Below are positions 40,961-48,728 of a stretch of 64,000 bases of DNA, in pieces. Source of the DNA: Chitinophaga hostae. Its GTDB lineage: Bacteria; Bacteroidota; Bacteroidia; Chitinophagales; Chitinophagaceae. Made by a program: the position numbers and the translations under genes. Numbering within the stretch: position 1 is the stretch's first letter; every line of letters starts with the position of its first letter. The notes beneath the pieces were generated by a model, which was given only the letters and a program-made list of their open reading frames with translations, searched no databases and was not told the DNA's origin. The stretch lies in contig NZ_JAGTXB010000020.1 in assembly GCF_018224885.1 (NCBI RefSeq), positions 62,001-126,000 of the forward strand, read 5' to 3'.

Positions 40961-41872
40961 ATGACGAACCAGGATAAACAATTCCAATTAACAACGGAAC
41001 ACAGTAAAACTACTATCACAGACTGGTACTGTGATGAGATCCGGCTTACGCATACTATTACCCGGTACGACAGGCCAGATAAGATGGTGGCCGGTAACGA
41101 TACCGATGTGGTGCAGCTGCATTTTGGCCTGAAAGGAGACTATGCTTTTTCTCATAAACAACTCAACCGTTCCTTTGATCTGATCGGCGGGCATCACAAT
41201 ACGATGTACTCCAAAGGCTTTGAAATTGAGGTTCAACCCAAAGCTACAGAAATAGAAACATTTGGGATACAGTTCCCCAAAAACCTGTTTGTGGAGTTTA
41301 CCCAAAGCGGAAATGAATGCCTGCAACGTTTTTGTGAAGACATGTTAGCCGGCAGAAGCGCGCTGCTATCCGAAAACTGGGGGCCTATCGATGCTGCCAC
41401 CCAACAGGTAATAACACAAATCATGAACTGCCGCTTTTCCGGGCAACTGAAAAAATTATTCCTCTTATCAAAAAGCATTGAGTTGCTGGTATTATCTGCC
41501 GAAGCATACAATTATACTGCCGATAAAAAAGAGGTTTTTATAAAAAATAAAACGGATAAAGAGAAAATCATTGCAGTAAGAGACCTGATCAACGGGCGGT
41601 TAAGCAATCCGCCGGGACTCACTGAAATAGCACAACTGGTAGGACTCAACGAGTATAAGCTGAAACGCGGATTTAAAGAAACGTTTAACACTACCGTGTT
41701 TGAATATTTAACCGGGCAACGCCTGCAGCTGGCCAATCAATACCTGCTGGACACCGGGAAAACTTCTGCTGAAATAGCTTATGAACTGGGCTATTCCAGT
41801 CCGCAGCATTTTAATAATGCCTTTAAGAAGAAATTTGGTATCACTCCTAATTCAGTTAGAATTAATCCGTAA
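40961..41872 (+). CDS. AraC family transcriptional regulator
   Basis: 303 residues. The C-terminal double HTH shows LTEIAQLVGLNEYKLKRGFK, then TSAEIAYELGYSSPQHFNNA and FKKKFGITPNSVR. The ligand half is of the same type as the AraC at 21657: both have a similar spacing of FGI/V and NP motifs and share the LNE-KLK-GF helix. It is divergent from the aldo/keto reductase (175-bp gap), which is the likely target. An SRPBCC gene follows 59 bp downstream on the same strand and may be in the same regulon. The ligand is unknown. Confidence 0.88.
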   Translation: MTNQDKQFQLTTEHSKTTITDWYCDEIRLTHTITRYDRPDKMVAGNDTDVVQLHFGLKGDYAFSHKQLNRSFDLIGGHHNTMYSKGFEIEVQPKATEIETFGIQFPKNLFVEFTQSGNECLQRFCEDMLAGRSALLSENWGPIDAATQQVITQIMNCRFSGQLKKLFLLSKSIELLVLSAEAYNYTADKKEVFIKNKTDKEKIIAVRDLINGRLSNPPGLTEIAQLVGLNEYKLKRGFKETFNTTVFEYLTGQRLQLANQYLLDTGKTSAEIAYELGYSSPQHFNNAFKKKFGITPNSVRINP

Positions 41873-41931
41873 AATGCAATCCGCTCCAATCATGGTTGTC
41901 TAATATTGTAGTACAATAAAAACACATTATT

Positions 41932-42360
41932 ATGGACAAGCAGTTAAAAATGTCGGAATCTATCAATATCCATGCTCCCGCTTCAAAAGTATGGAACGCC
42001 CTCACCGATAAAGCACAGATCAAATTATACTTTTTTGGGACAGATGTAGACAGCGACTGGAAGAAAGGCAGTCCCATTACCTGGTCCGGCGAATGGGAAG
42101 GTCAGCATTATGAAGAAAAAGGATCCGTACTGGACCTGGAAACTGGAAAGATGTTATCCTTCAGCTACCTGAGCAGCGGAAAGGCAGATGTGGCGGAAAA
42201 CTATTCGACTATTGTGTACAACCTGGAAACAAATGGCAATGGCGAAACAAAACTCGCGGTTTCCCAATCAAACTTTGAAAGCCAGGAAACCTGTGATCAT
42301 TCCAAAGAGAACTGGAAACAGATATTGGCGGGGGTGAAGAAAGTAGCAGAGGGAGCATGA
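41932..42360 (+). CDS. SRPBCC / AHSA1-like (START fold) protein
   Basis: 142 residues. The opening ESINIHAPASKVWNALTDKA is the characteristic start of Aha1-C/SRPBCC proteins, followed by PITWSGEWEGQHYEEKGSVL, MLSFSYLSSGKAD and a C-terminal helix (CDHSKENWKQILAGVKKVAE). The fold is a helix-grip with a hydrophobic cavity for small ligands. It acts in the cytoplasm, and the ligand is unknown. Length is normal for the family. The region just upstream has only a weak -7-like element (TAATATTG at 41901-41908). Its stop codon is followed immediately by palindrome F. Confidence 0.87.
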   Translation: MDKQLKMSESINIHAPASKVWNALTDKAQIKLYFFGTDVDSDWKKGSPITWSGEWEGQHYEEKGSVLDLETGKMLSFSYLSSGKADVAENYSTIVYNLETNGNGETKLAVSQSNFESQETCDHSKENWKQILAGVKKVAEGA

Positions 42361-42560
42361 TTTTTTTCTTGCCCAGGATTAGAGTGATTTTTGATGATTA
42401 TACTGATTTTACTTTTTGATTTAAAAAAGATTAAAAAAGATTTGGGAAGATATAAGCGAATCCGCTTACATCTTCCCAAATCTTTTTTTAAATCCTGTAG
42501 AACAAAATCAGTATAATCATCAAAAATCACACTAATCCTGGGCAAAAAATTCCCGGGCAA
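42361..42560. repeat. nested palindrome, copy F
   Basis: Outer arms 42369-42410 and 42504-42545 pair at 41 of 42 positions, with GATT boxes at 9, 10 and 9 nt. The right tip is repeated in degenerate form (CCCGGGCAAG at 42552-42561). The inner stem GATTTGGGAAGATATAAGCG pairs with CGCTTACATCTTCCCAAATC and has A6/T7 tracts. This copy lies between genes in the same direction (SRPBCC and asparaginase), not convergent ones. Confidence 0.93.
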
Positions 42561-42652
42561 GGAAACACGCTTGCGAACAATATAACGACTTCTGTTGTTC
42601 TAATATCCTGACATTCCTCCCAGAACAATCTAACGGTTTTAAAAGCACATAT

Positions 42653-43699
42653 ATGAAGCCCTTATGTACTTTAATTGTAGTATTATTTGTTTGTATAACC
42701 TCGTTTGCCCAGCCGCCGCGTATTATCATCCTCGCTACTGGTGGTACTATTGCCGGAGAGGGTGCATCGGCTGACAGGGCGGCGTATACCGCTGGTAAGG
42801 TGCCTATTGAGTCATTGCTTAAGGCCGTTCCGGGAATTGAAAAAATTGCGGCTATTACAGGTGAGCAGATTGCTAATGTGGGCAGCCAGGATATGAGTAT
42901 TGATATCTGGTTAAAACTGAATAAGCGGATCAATGAAATATTTGCTAATAATGAGGCCGATGGGATTGTGATCACACATGGTACGGACACGCAGGAGGAA
43001 ACAGCTTATTTCCTGAATCTCAGCGTGCGCAGCGGCAAACCGGTGGTGCTCACAGGCTCCATGCGCCCGTCTACCGCTATCAGCGCCGACGGGCCTAAGA
43101 ATTTATATGATGCTGTTACGGTGGCCGCCAATACCAGGTCTGGCGGACGTGGCGTAATGGTGGTATTTAATGAAAGCATTTTTGATGGCCGCGATGTATC
43201 AAAAGGCAGCACCACCAAAGTAGATGCTTTCCGTTCGCCCAACCTGGGTCCCATCGGGCAGGTATATGATGGCAAAGTGATATACTATATGAACCCGATA
43301 AGGAAGGCGGATAAAGAAACACCTTTTGATATTTCCACCCAAAAAGTGTTACCAAAAGTAGGAATTGCCTATATGTACGCAGATGCGGAAGCCGGCGCCA
43401 TCAATAACTTTGTGAAAGAAGGATACAAAGGCATTATCATTGCCGGCGTTGGAAACGGTAATTTCAACAAAGCCTTTTATGATGCTATTGCCGCTGCTGT
43501 GAAAAAAGGATTGGTAGTGGTAAGATCCAGCCACGTTGGCTCCGGAAGGGTTACCCAATTCGATGAGGTGGATGATAAAAATCTGGGGACCATTGTAAGT
43601 GATGACCTTAACCCGCAGAAAGCAAGGATACTGCTGATGCTCGGACTAACGCAAACGTCAAACAAAGATATTTTACAGAGTTATTTCTTTAAATATTAA
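42653..43699 (+). CDS. ansB: exported L-asparaginase (type II)
   Basis: 348 residues. The signal peptide (LIVVLFVCITSFAQ) places it in the periplasm. The first catalytic threonine is in ILATGGTIAGEG, and the second catalytic set is in VITHGTDTQEETAYFL (Thr, Asp). GSMRPSTAISADGPKNLYDA completes the signature, and SSHVGSGRV lies near the C-terminus. It hydrolyses asparagine to aspartate and ammonia. The next gene, 16 bp away, encodes aspartate 4-decarboxylase, so the pair would turn asparagine into alanine, CO2 and ammonia. Palindrome F separates it from the upstream gene. Confidence 0.94.
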   Translation: MKPLCTLIVVLFVCITSFAQPPRIIILATGGTIAGEGASADRAAYTAGKVPIESLLKAVPGIEKIAAITGEQIANVGSQDMSIDIWLKLNKRINEIFANNEADGIVITHGTDTQEETAYFLNLSVRSGKPVVLTGSMRPSTAISADGPKNLYDAVTVAANTRSGGRGVMVVFNESIFDGRDVSKGSTTKVDAFRSPNLGPIGQVYDGKVIYYMNPIRKADKETPFDISTQKVLPKVGIAYMYADAEAGAINNFVKEGYKGIIIAGVGNGNFNKAFYDAIAAAVKKGLVVVRSSHVGSGRVTQFDEVDDKNLGTIVSDDLNPQKARILLMLGLTQTSNKDILQSYFFKY

Positions 43700-43715
43700 T
43701 ACCTAAACCTCGCTT

Positions 43716-45356
43716 ATGGCCCTCTCATATATCAAAACCACGGTAGCGGAACAACGCGCATTACAGAAGTTAAGTCCGTTCGAACTAAAGGATACGCTGA
43801 TTTCGCTGGCAAAAAGTAAAGCAGAAAAAAGTACGGAAATCATGCTGAATGCCGGGCGTGGCAACCCTAACTGGGTGGCCACGGTACCGAGGGAAGCTTA
43901 TTTCCTGCTTGGACAGTTTGGTATTGCTGAGTGCCGGCGCAATATGGCTGATAACCACGGGTTTGCCGGCGTACCGGAAAGAAGCGGTATTGCCGACCGG
44001 TTTAAAGCCTTCCTGGCATTGCATAAAGAGGTGCCGGGAGTCAACCTGTTACAACAAGCCTACCTGTACGGTATACAACAGCATAATTTTTCGGAAGATG
44101 ATTTTGTGTTTGAGCTGGCGGAAAGTATTATTGGCAACGAATACCCGGTGCCTGGCCGCATGTTGTCGCACATGGAGCCTATTGTGCATGATTATATTGT
44201 ACAGGAAATGTGCGGCGGAAAAGCGAAAGGAAAATTTGACCTGTTTGCCGTAGAAGGCGGCACTGCGGCGATGTGTTACATCTTCGACTCGCTGATGCAG
44301 AATAAATTGTTGAAGCAGGGTTCCCGCATCGCCCTGATGGTACCTACTTTCACGCCTTACCTCGAAATCCCGGAGCTGGAACGCTACCAGTTTGAAGTGG
44401 TGTATATCAATGCTATCGGGCAAACCAAAGAGGGCCGGCATACCTGGCAGTATCCCGATGAAGAGCTGGAAAAGCTGAAAGATCCGCATATCAAGGTATT
44501 GTTTTGCGTGAATCCCAGCAACCCGCCTTCGCGGGCCATTGCGCCGGCAACGATGGATAAACTGGCCGCCATTGTAAAAAAAGATAACCCCCACCTGATG
44601 ATTGTAACGGACGATGTATACGGGACTTTCGTGAATGGTTTTCATTCATGGCTGTCGAAGATGCCTGCCAATACAATTTGCGTATATTCGTTCTCCAAAT
44701 ATTTTGGTTGCACCGGATGGCGTTTAGGCGTGATCGCTATACATGAAAACAATATCTATGATAAGCTGATCAGCGAACTGCCTGTGTCCGCAAAAAAGGA
44801 GCTGGCAAAGCGTTACAGCACTACCACCCTGCAACCGGAAAAAATGAAGTTCATTGACCGCATGGTGGCCGATAGCCGGCAGGTAGCCTTGAATCATACG
44901 GCAGGACTATCTTTACCACAGCAAACACAAATGACGTTGTTTAGTTTGTTTGCGTTACTTGATAAAGAAAATAAGTATAAACAAATTGCGCAGGAACTGG
45001 TACATAAGCGTTTGAAATTGTTGTGGGATAAAATAGAACTGACCCAGGTAGATGACCCTTTAAATACCGGTTACTATTCCGAAATAGATATTGCGTTATG
45101 GGCCACTAAGATTTATGGAGATGATTTCTCAAAATGGCTGCAAAAGAAAATGCAACCTACGGACATCCTGTTCAGGCTCGCAGAAAAAACGGCGATTGTA
45201 TTGCTGAATGGTGGCGGATTTGGAGGACCCGAATGGTCGGTAAGGGTGTCGCTGGCTAATTTGCATACAGATGCCTATACGTTGATCGGGGAAAACCTTA
45301 CAGAGATCATGCATGAATACGTAAGCGCCTTTAAAGAAGAAACCGGCAAAAACTAG
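43716..45356 (+). CDS. asdA: aspartate 4-decarboxylase (bifunctional aspartate aminotransferase)
   Basis: 546 residues, the size of AsdA rather than ordinary aspartate aminotransferases (about 400). It has the N-terminal extension typical of AsdA, then LNAGRGNPNWVATVPREAYF. PLP fold-type I landmarks follow: FCVNPSNPPSRA, VTDDVYGTF (cofactor Asp and Tyr) and YSFSKYFGCTGWRLG with the Schiff-base Lys328. The C-terminal insert and WSVRVSLANL complete it. It converts L-aspartate to L-alanine and CO2, a reaction that consumes a proton and is often coupled to an aspartate:alanine antiporter, though none is in the window. It is cotranscribed with the asparaginase gene. A terminator follows. Confidence 0.93.
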   Translation: MALSYIKTTVAEQRALQKLSPFELKDTLISLAKSKAEKSTEIMLNAGRGNPNWVATVPREAYFLLGQFGIAECRRNMADNHGFAGVPERSGIADRFKAFLALHKEVPGVNLLQQAYLYGIQQHNFSEDDFVFELAESIIGNEYPVPGRMLSHMEPIVHDYIVQEMCGGKAKGKFDLFAVEGGTAAMCYIFDSLMQNKLLKQGSRIALMVPTFTPYLEIPELERYQFEVVYINAIGQTKEGRHTWQYPDEELEKLKDPHIKVLFCVNPSNPPSRAIAPATMDKLAAIVKKDNPHLMIVTDDVYGTFVNGFHSWLSKMPANTICVYSFSKYFGCTGWRLGVIAIHENNIYDKLISELPVSAKKELAKRYSTTTLQPEKMKFIDRMVADSRQVALNHTAGLSLPQQTQMTLFSLFALLDKENKYKQIAQELVHKRLKLLWDKIELTQVDDPLNTGYYSEIDIALWATKIYGDDFSKWLQKKMQPTDILFRLAEKTAIVLLNGGGFGGPEWSVRVSLANLHTDAYTLIGENLTEIMHEYVSAFKEETGKN

Positions 45357-45381
45357 TTTTTTTCATAATGATAGATGTACG

Positions 45382-45416
45382 GCGGGTGGCTATGCAAGGG
45401 CTGCCCGCTGTTTTTT
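45382..45416 (+). terminator. intrinsic terminator after asdA
   Basis: The stem GCGGGTGGC / GCTGCCCGC (9 bp with two wobble pairs) is followed by TGTTTTTT. It ends the asparaginase/decarboxylase operon. Confidence 0.65.
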
Positions 45417-45456
45417 ATGATTTGGCAATACCATGATAAATTGTCAACTTCGCAGT

Positions 45457-46023
45457 ATGAACATTCCTGCATCCGCACTGCGTTTTTTACTGTTTGCTTT
45501 GCTGGTATTCTGCGGCAGCAATATACATGCACAACAGTATACTCCGGTTGATGATGGCTCCAAAGTGCAATTCACCATTCTTAACCATCTTGTTTTCACT
45601 ACCACGGTTAACGGTTATTTTAAAGGCCTGAAAGGCAATATCCGATTTGATCCGCATGACCTGAAATCGGCGGCGATAGATGCCACGGTGGCTGTTAAAA
45701 CCATCAGCACAGGTATTGGGAAACGTGACCGTGACCTGTTGGAAGAAAAATATTTTGATGCTGCAAAGCACCCGGTGATGCGGATGGTGTCGACGACCAT
45801 TACTGCTTCAGATAAAGCCAATACTTATCAGATGAAAGCGGAGCTAACGATCAAAGGCGTTACCAAAACAATCAGTTTCCCTTTCACCGCAGTGGTATCC
45901 GGCAATGGCTGCCAGCTTAACGGGCAGTTTACGATTAACCGGAAAGATTTCAAGGTGGGGCCGGACAATGCTATCGATGATAAGCTGACGGTTGTGCTGA
46001 AAGTACTGGCTAAAAAACAGTAA
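45457..46023 (+). CDS. YceI family exported lipid/isoprenoid-binding protein
   Basis: 188 residues from the ATG at 45457; an earlier in-frame ATG at 45433 would add eight residues before the signal peptide. The signal is LRFLLFALLVFCGSNIHAQ. The mature protein has the YceI lipocalin-like pattern: DDGSKVQFTILNHLVF, NGYFKGLKGNIRFDPHDLKS, RDRDLLEEKYFDAAKHPVM, LTIKGVTKTISFPF and NRKDFKVGPDNAIDDKLTV. The family binds isoprenoid-like lipids in the periplasm and is often stress-related. It is a single gene, convergent with the GNAT gene. Confidence 0.9.
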   Translation: MNIPASALRFLLFALLVFCGSNIHAQQYTPVDDGSKVQFTILNHLVFTTTVNGYFKGLKGNIRFDPHDLKSAAIDATVAVKTISTGIGKRDRDLLEEKYFDAAKHPVMRMVSTTITASDKANTYQMKAELTIKGVTKTISFPFTAVVSGNGCQLNGQFTINRKDFKVGPDNAIDDKLTVVLKVLAKKQ

Positions 46024-46064
46024 CGGCTATACGCATACCAGCCCGTTGATATCGTATAGCCCGT
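46023..46064. terminator. possible bidirectional hairpin between the YceI and GNAT genes
   Basis: ACGGCTATACG (46023-46033) and CGTATAGCCCGT (46053-46064) pair with one bulge across a 19-nt loop. There is no T run, so terminator function is uncertain. Confidence 0.35.
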
Positions 46065-46081
46065 TCCGTACTGGTAAGTAC

Positions 46082-46513
46082 TTATAAAGGCTGAGAAAAA
46101 TGATGTGCGGAAATATGAAACCCCTGCCGGTGATATAGCCGGTGCGCCGGATGCAGCGCGTGACCAGAGTCCAGCTGCACAGAACGCAGTCCTTCCTTCC
46201 TGGCTAATGCTGTAATATGATCCAGCAGCAGCGCTGCATAACCTCTTCCCTGGTAAGCAGGTAAACAGGCCAGGTCATCTATATAAATAGTTTTACCGGA
46301 AAATAATTTGTTCATATGCCGGAAGCCCGCAAAGGCCGCTGCTTTGGACGGATCATCATCTGCGGCGATATACACAATCCGGTAATCTTCCTCCTGCATT
46401 TCCTTTATCTGCGCAAGCAGGTTTTCCTTTTGTAACAATGGACGCAGAAATAGTATTACTTCGCTGCAGGCTTGCAGATCCGCGTCGCTGGCGGCAGTGT
46501 GAATAGTTGGCAT
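46082..46513 (-). CDS. GNAT family N-acetyltransferase
   Basis: 143 residues. The GNAT core is clear: YRIVYIAADDDPSKAAAFAG (beta strands), then IYIDDLACLPAYQGRGYAALLLDHITALAR in which QGRGYA is the acetyl-CoA pyrophosphate loop (quoted in part), then VQLDSGHALHPAHRLYHRQGF. It transfers acetyl from acetyl-CoA to an amine of unknown identity in the cytoplasm. The gene lies 15 bp downstream of an AhpD-like gene on the same strand, so they form an operon. That operon is divergent from a MocR regulator, which may control it. Confidence 0.9.
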   Translation of the reverse strand: MPTIHTAASDADLQACSEVILFLRPLLQKENLLAQIKEMQEEDYRIVYIAADDDPSKAAAFAGFRHMNKLFSGKTIYIDDLACLPAYQGRGYAALLLDHITALARKEGLRSVQLDSGHALHPAHRLYHRQGFHISAHHFSQPL

Positions 46514-46528
46514 AAAATAATATTTAAT

Positions 46529-46975
46529 TTATTTACCTGGTATCCGGTGAGTGGAAATACCGATACGATTCCAGGCATTAATAATGTTAACCGCCATGAT
46601 CACTTCAGCAGTGCGTTTCATGCCTAATTGCTGTAAAGCTTCCTGGTAAGTAGCTTCTGTTAAGCCCTGCCGGCTGATATGAGTAACCTCTTCCGTGATG
46701 GCCAGGATAATCCTTTCTTCATCCGTGAACTGTGGTGATTCGCGCCACGCATTGAGCAGATATAAACGTTGCTCTGTTTCTCCGTGCTTACGGGCATCTT
46801 TGGTGTGGGCATCAATACAATAAGCGCAACCATTGATCTGGGAAGCCCTTACCCTGATCATTTCATGGTGAAGCGGAGATATGCCGGTAGATGACAGGTA
46901 AGCTTCCAGGCCCAGCATTGCTTTATAGGCGCCTGGCTCTATTTCTTTCATTAAAAAACGCTCGGTCATAGTCAT
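46529..46975 (-). CDS. carboxymuconolactone decarboxylase family (AhpD-like) protein
   Basis: 148 residues. The CxxC redox pair is in RASQINGCAYCIDAHTKDAR, followed by the AhpD-fold helices (FTDEERIILAITEEVTHISR, TAEVIMAVNIINAWNRIGIS). Such proteins act as alkylhydroperoxidase-like reductases or cofactor-independent decarboxylases. With the intact CxxC and nearby His, a peroxidase-type role is likely. It is the first gene of an operon with the GNAT gene; its -7 box is at 47001-47008. The start may be the first ATG or the second one at 46969. It is divergent from a MocR-type regulator, an arrangement seen often for this family. Confidence 0.9.
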   Translation of the reverse strand: MTMTERFLMKEIEPGAYKAMLGLEAYLSSTGISPLHHEMIRVRASQINGCAYCIDAHTKDARKHGETEQRLYLLNAWRESPQFTDEERIILAITEEVTHISRQGLTEATYQEALQQLGMKRTAEVIMAVNIINAWNRIGISTHRIPGK

Positions 46976-47000
46976 TCTTTTTTGGGTAAAAATTATGCTA

Positions 47001-47008
47001 CAAAATTA
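47001..47008 (-). promoter_or_regulatory. -7 box of the AhpD/GNAT operon (minus strand)
   Basis: Plus CAAAATTA is TAATTTTG on the minus strand, matching TAnnTTTG, 25 nt upstream of the ATG at 46975. Confidence 0.5.
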
Positions 47009-47028
47009 AACGGATCTGGAGTACCTTA

Positions 47029-47059
47029 GTAGTCCACTTTATAATTAAGAGGTAGTCCA
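47029..47059. promoter_or_regulatory. direct repeats, likely MocR binding site
   Basis: GTAGTCCA occurs at 47029-47036 and again at 47052-47059, a 23-bp period, in the divergent region and immediately before the MocR start codon. MocR/PdxR regulators often bind direct repeats of this length near their own promoter, so this is a good candidate operator for both directions. Confidence 0.5.
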
Positions 47060-47060
47060 G

Positions 47061-48527
47061 ATGCTTCCATTCAAAACGCTTATACAAACAGATAAAACAC
47101 TGAAACTGCCGGTGTATCAGCAAATCGCCAACCGCCTGATAGGACTGATACAGGAAGGCGTGCTGAAACCGGGGTTATTTCTGCCGGGCAGCCGGGTACT
47201 GGCTTTGCAGCTGGAGCTGCATCGTAAAACGGTCATCGCCGCATACGATGAACTGATCAGCCAGGACTGGCTGGTAGCCGTGCCCCGCAAAGGGGTGATG
47301 GTAGCCACCAATTTGCCGGTGATCCGCCCCCGCACTTTCCGGGGCAACGCCTCCTCATATACCGGTAAGGCAGCATTTCCCTTTCATGCGGTGAATACCA
47401 TCGCAGCAGGCGGGCCACCGTCTTCCAGCGGCATGCCGTTGATCATCAACGATGGGTTTCCGGATGCGCGACTGGCGCCACTCAACGCCTGGGTACGGGA
47501 ATGCCGCTCTATCATTGAAAGCCCGCGTTACCATAAACTGCTGATGTATGGCAATGCTACCGGCAGCGAAGCATTGAGAAAGGAAATGCAGAGGTACCTT
47601 ACCAATACGAGAGGACTCAATATTAGTCCAGCGCATGTGATGATTACCCGGGGCGCTCAAATGGCCATCTACCTGGCTGCCGCCATGATCATCAAAAAAG
47701 ATGACTATGTAATTGTTGGCAGCCCGAATTATTTTTTTGCAGATCTCTGTTTTGAGCAGCTGGGCGCACGCCTGATCCATGTGCCGGTAGATGAAGAAGG
47801 AATTGATGTAGATGCGATTGAGCGTGCATGCAGCAACAAAAAAATAAAGATGCTATACCTCATCACGCATCATCATCACCCTACTACCGTAACCCTTAGC
47901 GCTGCCCGCCGGATGAAGCTGCTGGAAATTATACGCAGGTATAAACTGCCGGTAATAGAGGATGACTACGATTATGATTTCCATTACAGCTCAGCACCCA
48001 TTTTACCATTGGCCAGCGCCGATCATGGCGGAAATGTTATTTATATCGGCTCTTTTACCAAATCATTGGGACTATCTATCCGTATCGGTTTCATGATTGC
48101 GCCCGCCGATTTTATTGCTGGCGCAGCCAATCTGCGTCAGCTGATGGACCTTCGCGGCGATAACCTGGCCGAACAGGCATTGGCTAACCTCCTGGCCGAC
48201 GGTACCATTGAACGACACCTGAAACAATCCAATAAAATATACCGGGAACGGCGTGACCTGACCTGTCATCTCCTGCAAACGCGTTTGGGCAATGCTGTGC
48301 AGTTCACTATTCCATCCGGTGGCATGGCTATCTGGTTACGGTTCTCAAAAAAAATATCTTTACGCCGGCTTTCTGAAAAAGCCAGCGGGCTTGGACTGCG
48401 GATTACTTCCGGCGAACAGTATCATTACGGAACTAAGCCGCAGAATGGGATACGGTTTGGCTTTGCCTCTTTGAATGCCAGGGAACTGGGAGAGGTGGTG
48501 CGGATATTGGAATCGATTATCGCGTGA
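47061..48527 (+). CDS. MocR/PdxR-type regulator (GntR wHTH fused to aminotransferase fold)
   Basis: 488 residues. The N-terminal 75 residues are a GntR winged helix (LPVYQQIANRLIGLIQEGVL, GSRVLALQLELHRKTVIAAY). From about 115 onward it is a fold-type I aminotransferase: MLIT-like ITRGAQMAIYLAAAMI, IEDDYDYDFHY with the cofactor Asp, and YIGSFTKSLGLSIRIGF with the Schiff-base lysine at 334. Such proteins sense PLP or an amine and regulate transcription. The divergent AhpD/GNAT operon and the direct repeats next to its ATG suggest the target. It does not look like an enzyme in its own right. Confidence 0.93.
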   Translation: MLPFKTLIQTDKTLKLPVYQQIANRLIGLIQEGVLKPGLFLPGSRVLALQLELHRKTVIAAYDELISQDWLVAVPRKGVMVATNLPVIRPRTFRGNASSYTGKAAFPFHAVNTIAAGGPPSSSGMPLIINDGFPDARLAPLNAWVRECRSIIESPRYHKLLMYGNATGSEALRKEMQRYLTNTRGLNISPAHVMITRGAQMAIYLAAAMIIKKDDYVIVGSPNYFFADLCFEQLGARLIHVPVDEEGIDVDAIERACSNKKIKMLYLITHHHHPTTVTLSAARRMKLLEIIRRYKLPVIEDDYDYDFHYSSAPILPLASADHGGNVIYIGSFTKSLGLSIRIGFMIAPADFIAGAANLRQLMDLRGDNLAEQALANLLADGTIERHLKQSNKIYRERRDLTCHLLQTRLGNAVQFTIPSGGMAIWLRFSKKISLRRLSEKASGLGLRITSGEQYHYGTKPQNGIRFGFASLNARELGEVVRILESIIA

Positions 48528-48728
48528 TTTTTGTCTTGCCCGGGATTAACAGTGATTATGATGATTTTCAGGATTTTATTTTTATAGATTTTATTTATGA
48601 TTTAAAAAGATTGGCGAAGACAGAAGCGAGTATTCACTTTTGTCTTCGCCAATCTTTTTAAATCAAAAAATCAAAAGAAAAAAATCCTGAAAATCATCAT
48701 AATCACTGTTAATCCTGGGCAAGACAAA
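48528..48728. repeat. nested palindrome, copy G
   Basis: Outer arms 48530-48577 and 48681-48728 pair over 48 bp with a single wobble (TTGCCCGGG against CCTGGGCAA). GATT boxes are at 10, 9 and 9 nt. Inner arms 48599-48626 and 48637-48664 pair at 27 of 28 positions around GATTGGCGAAGA with A5/T5 tracts. It exactly fills the gap between the convergent MocR and lptD genes and touches both stop codons. Confidence 0.95.
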
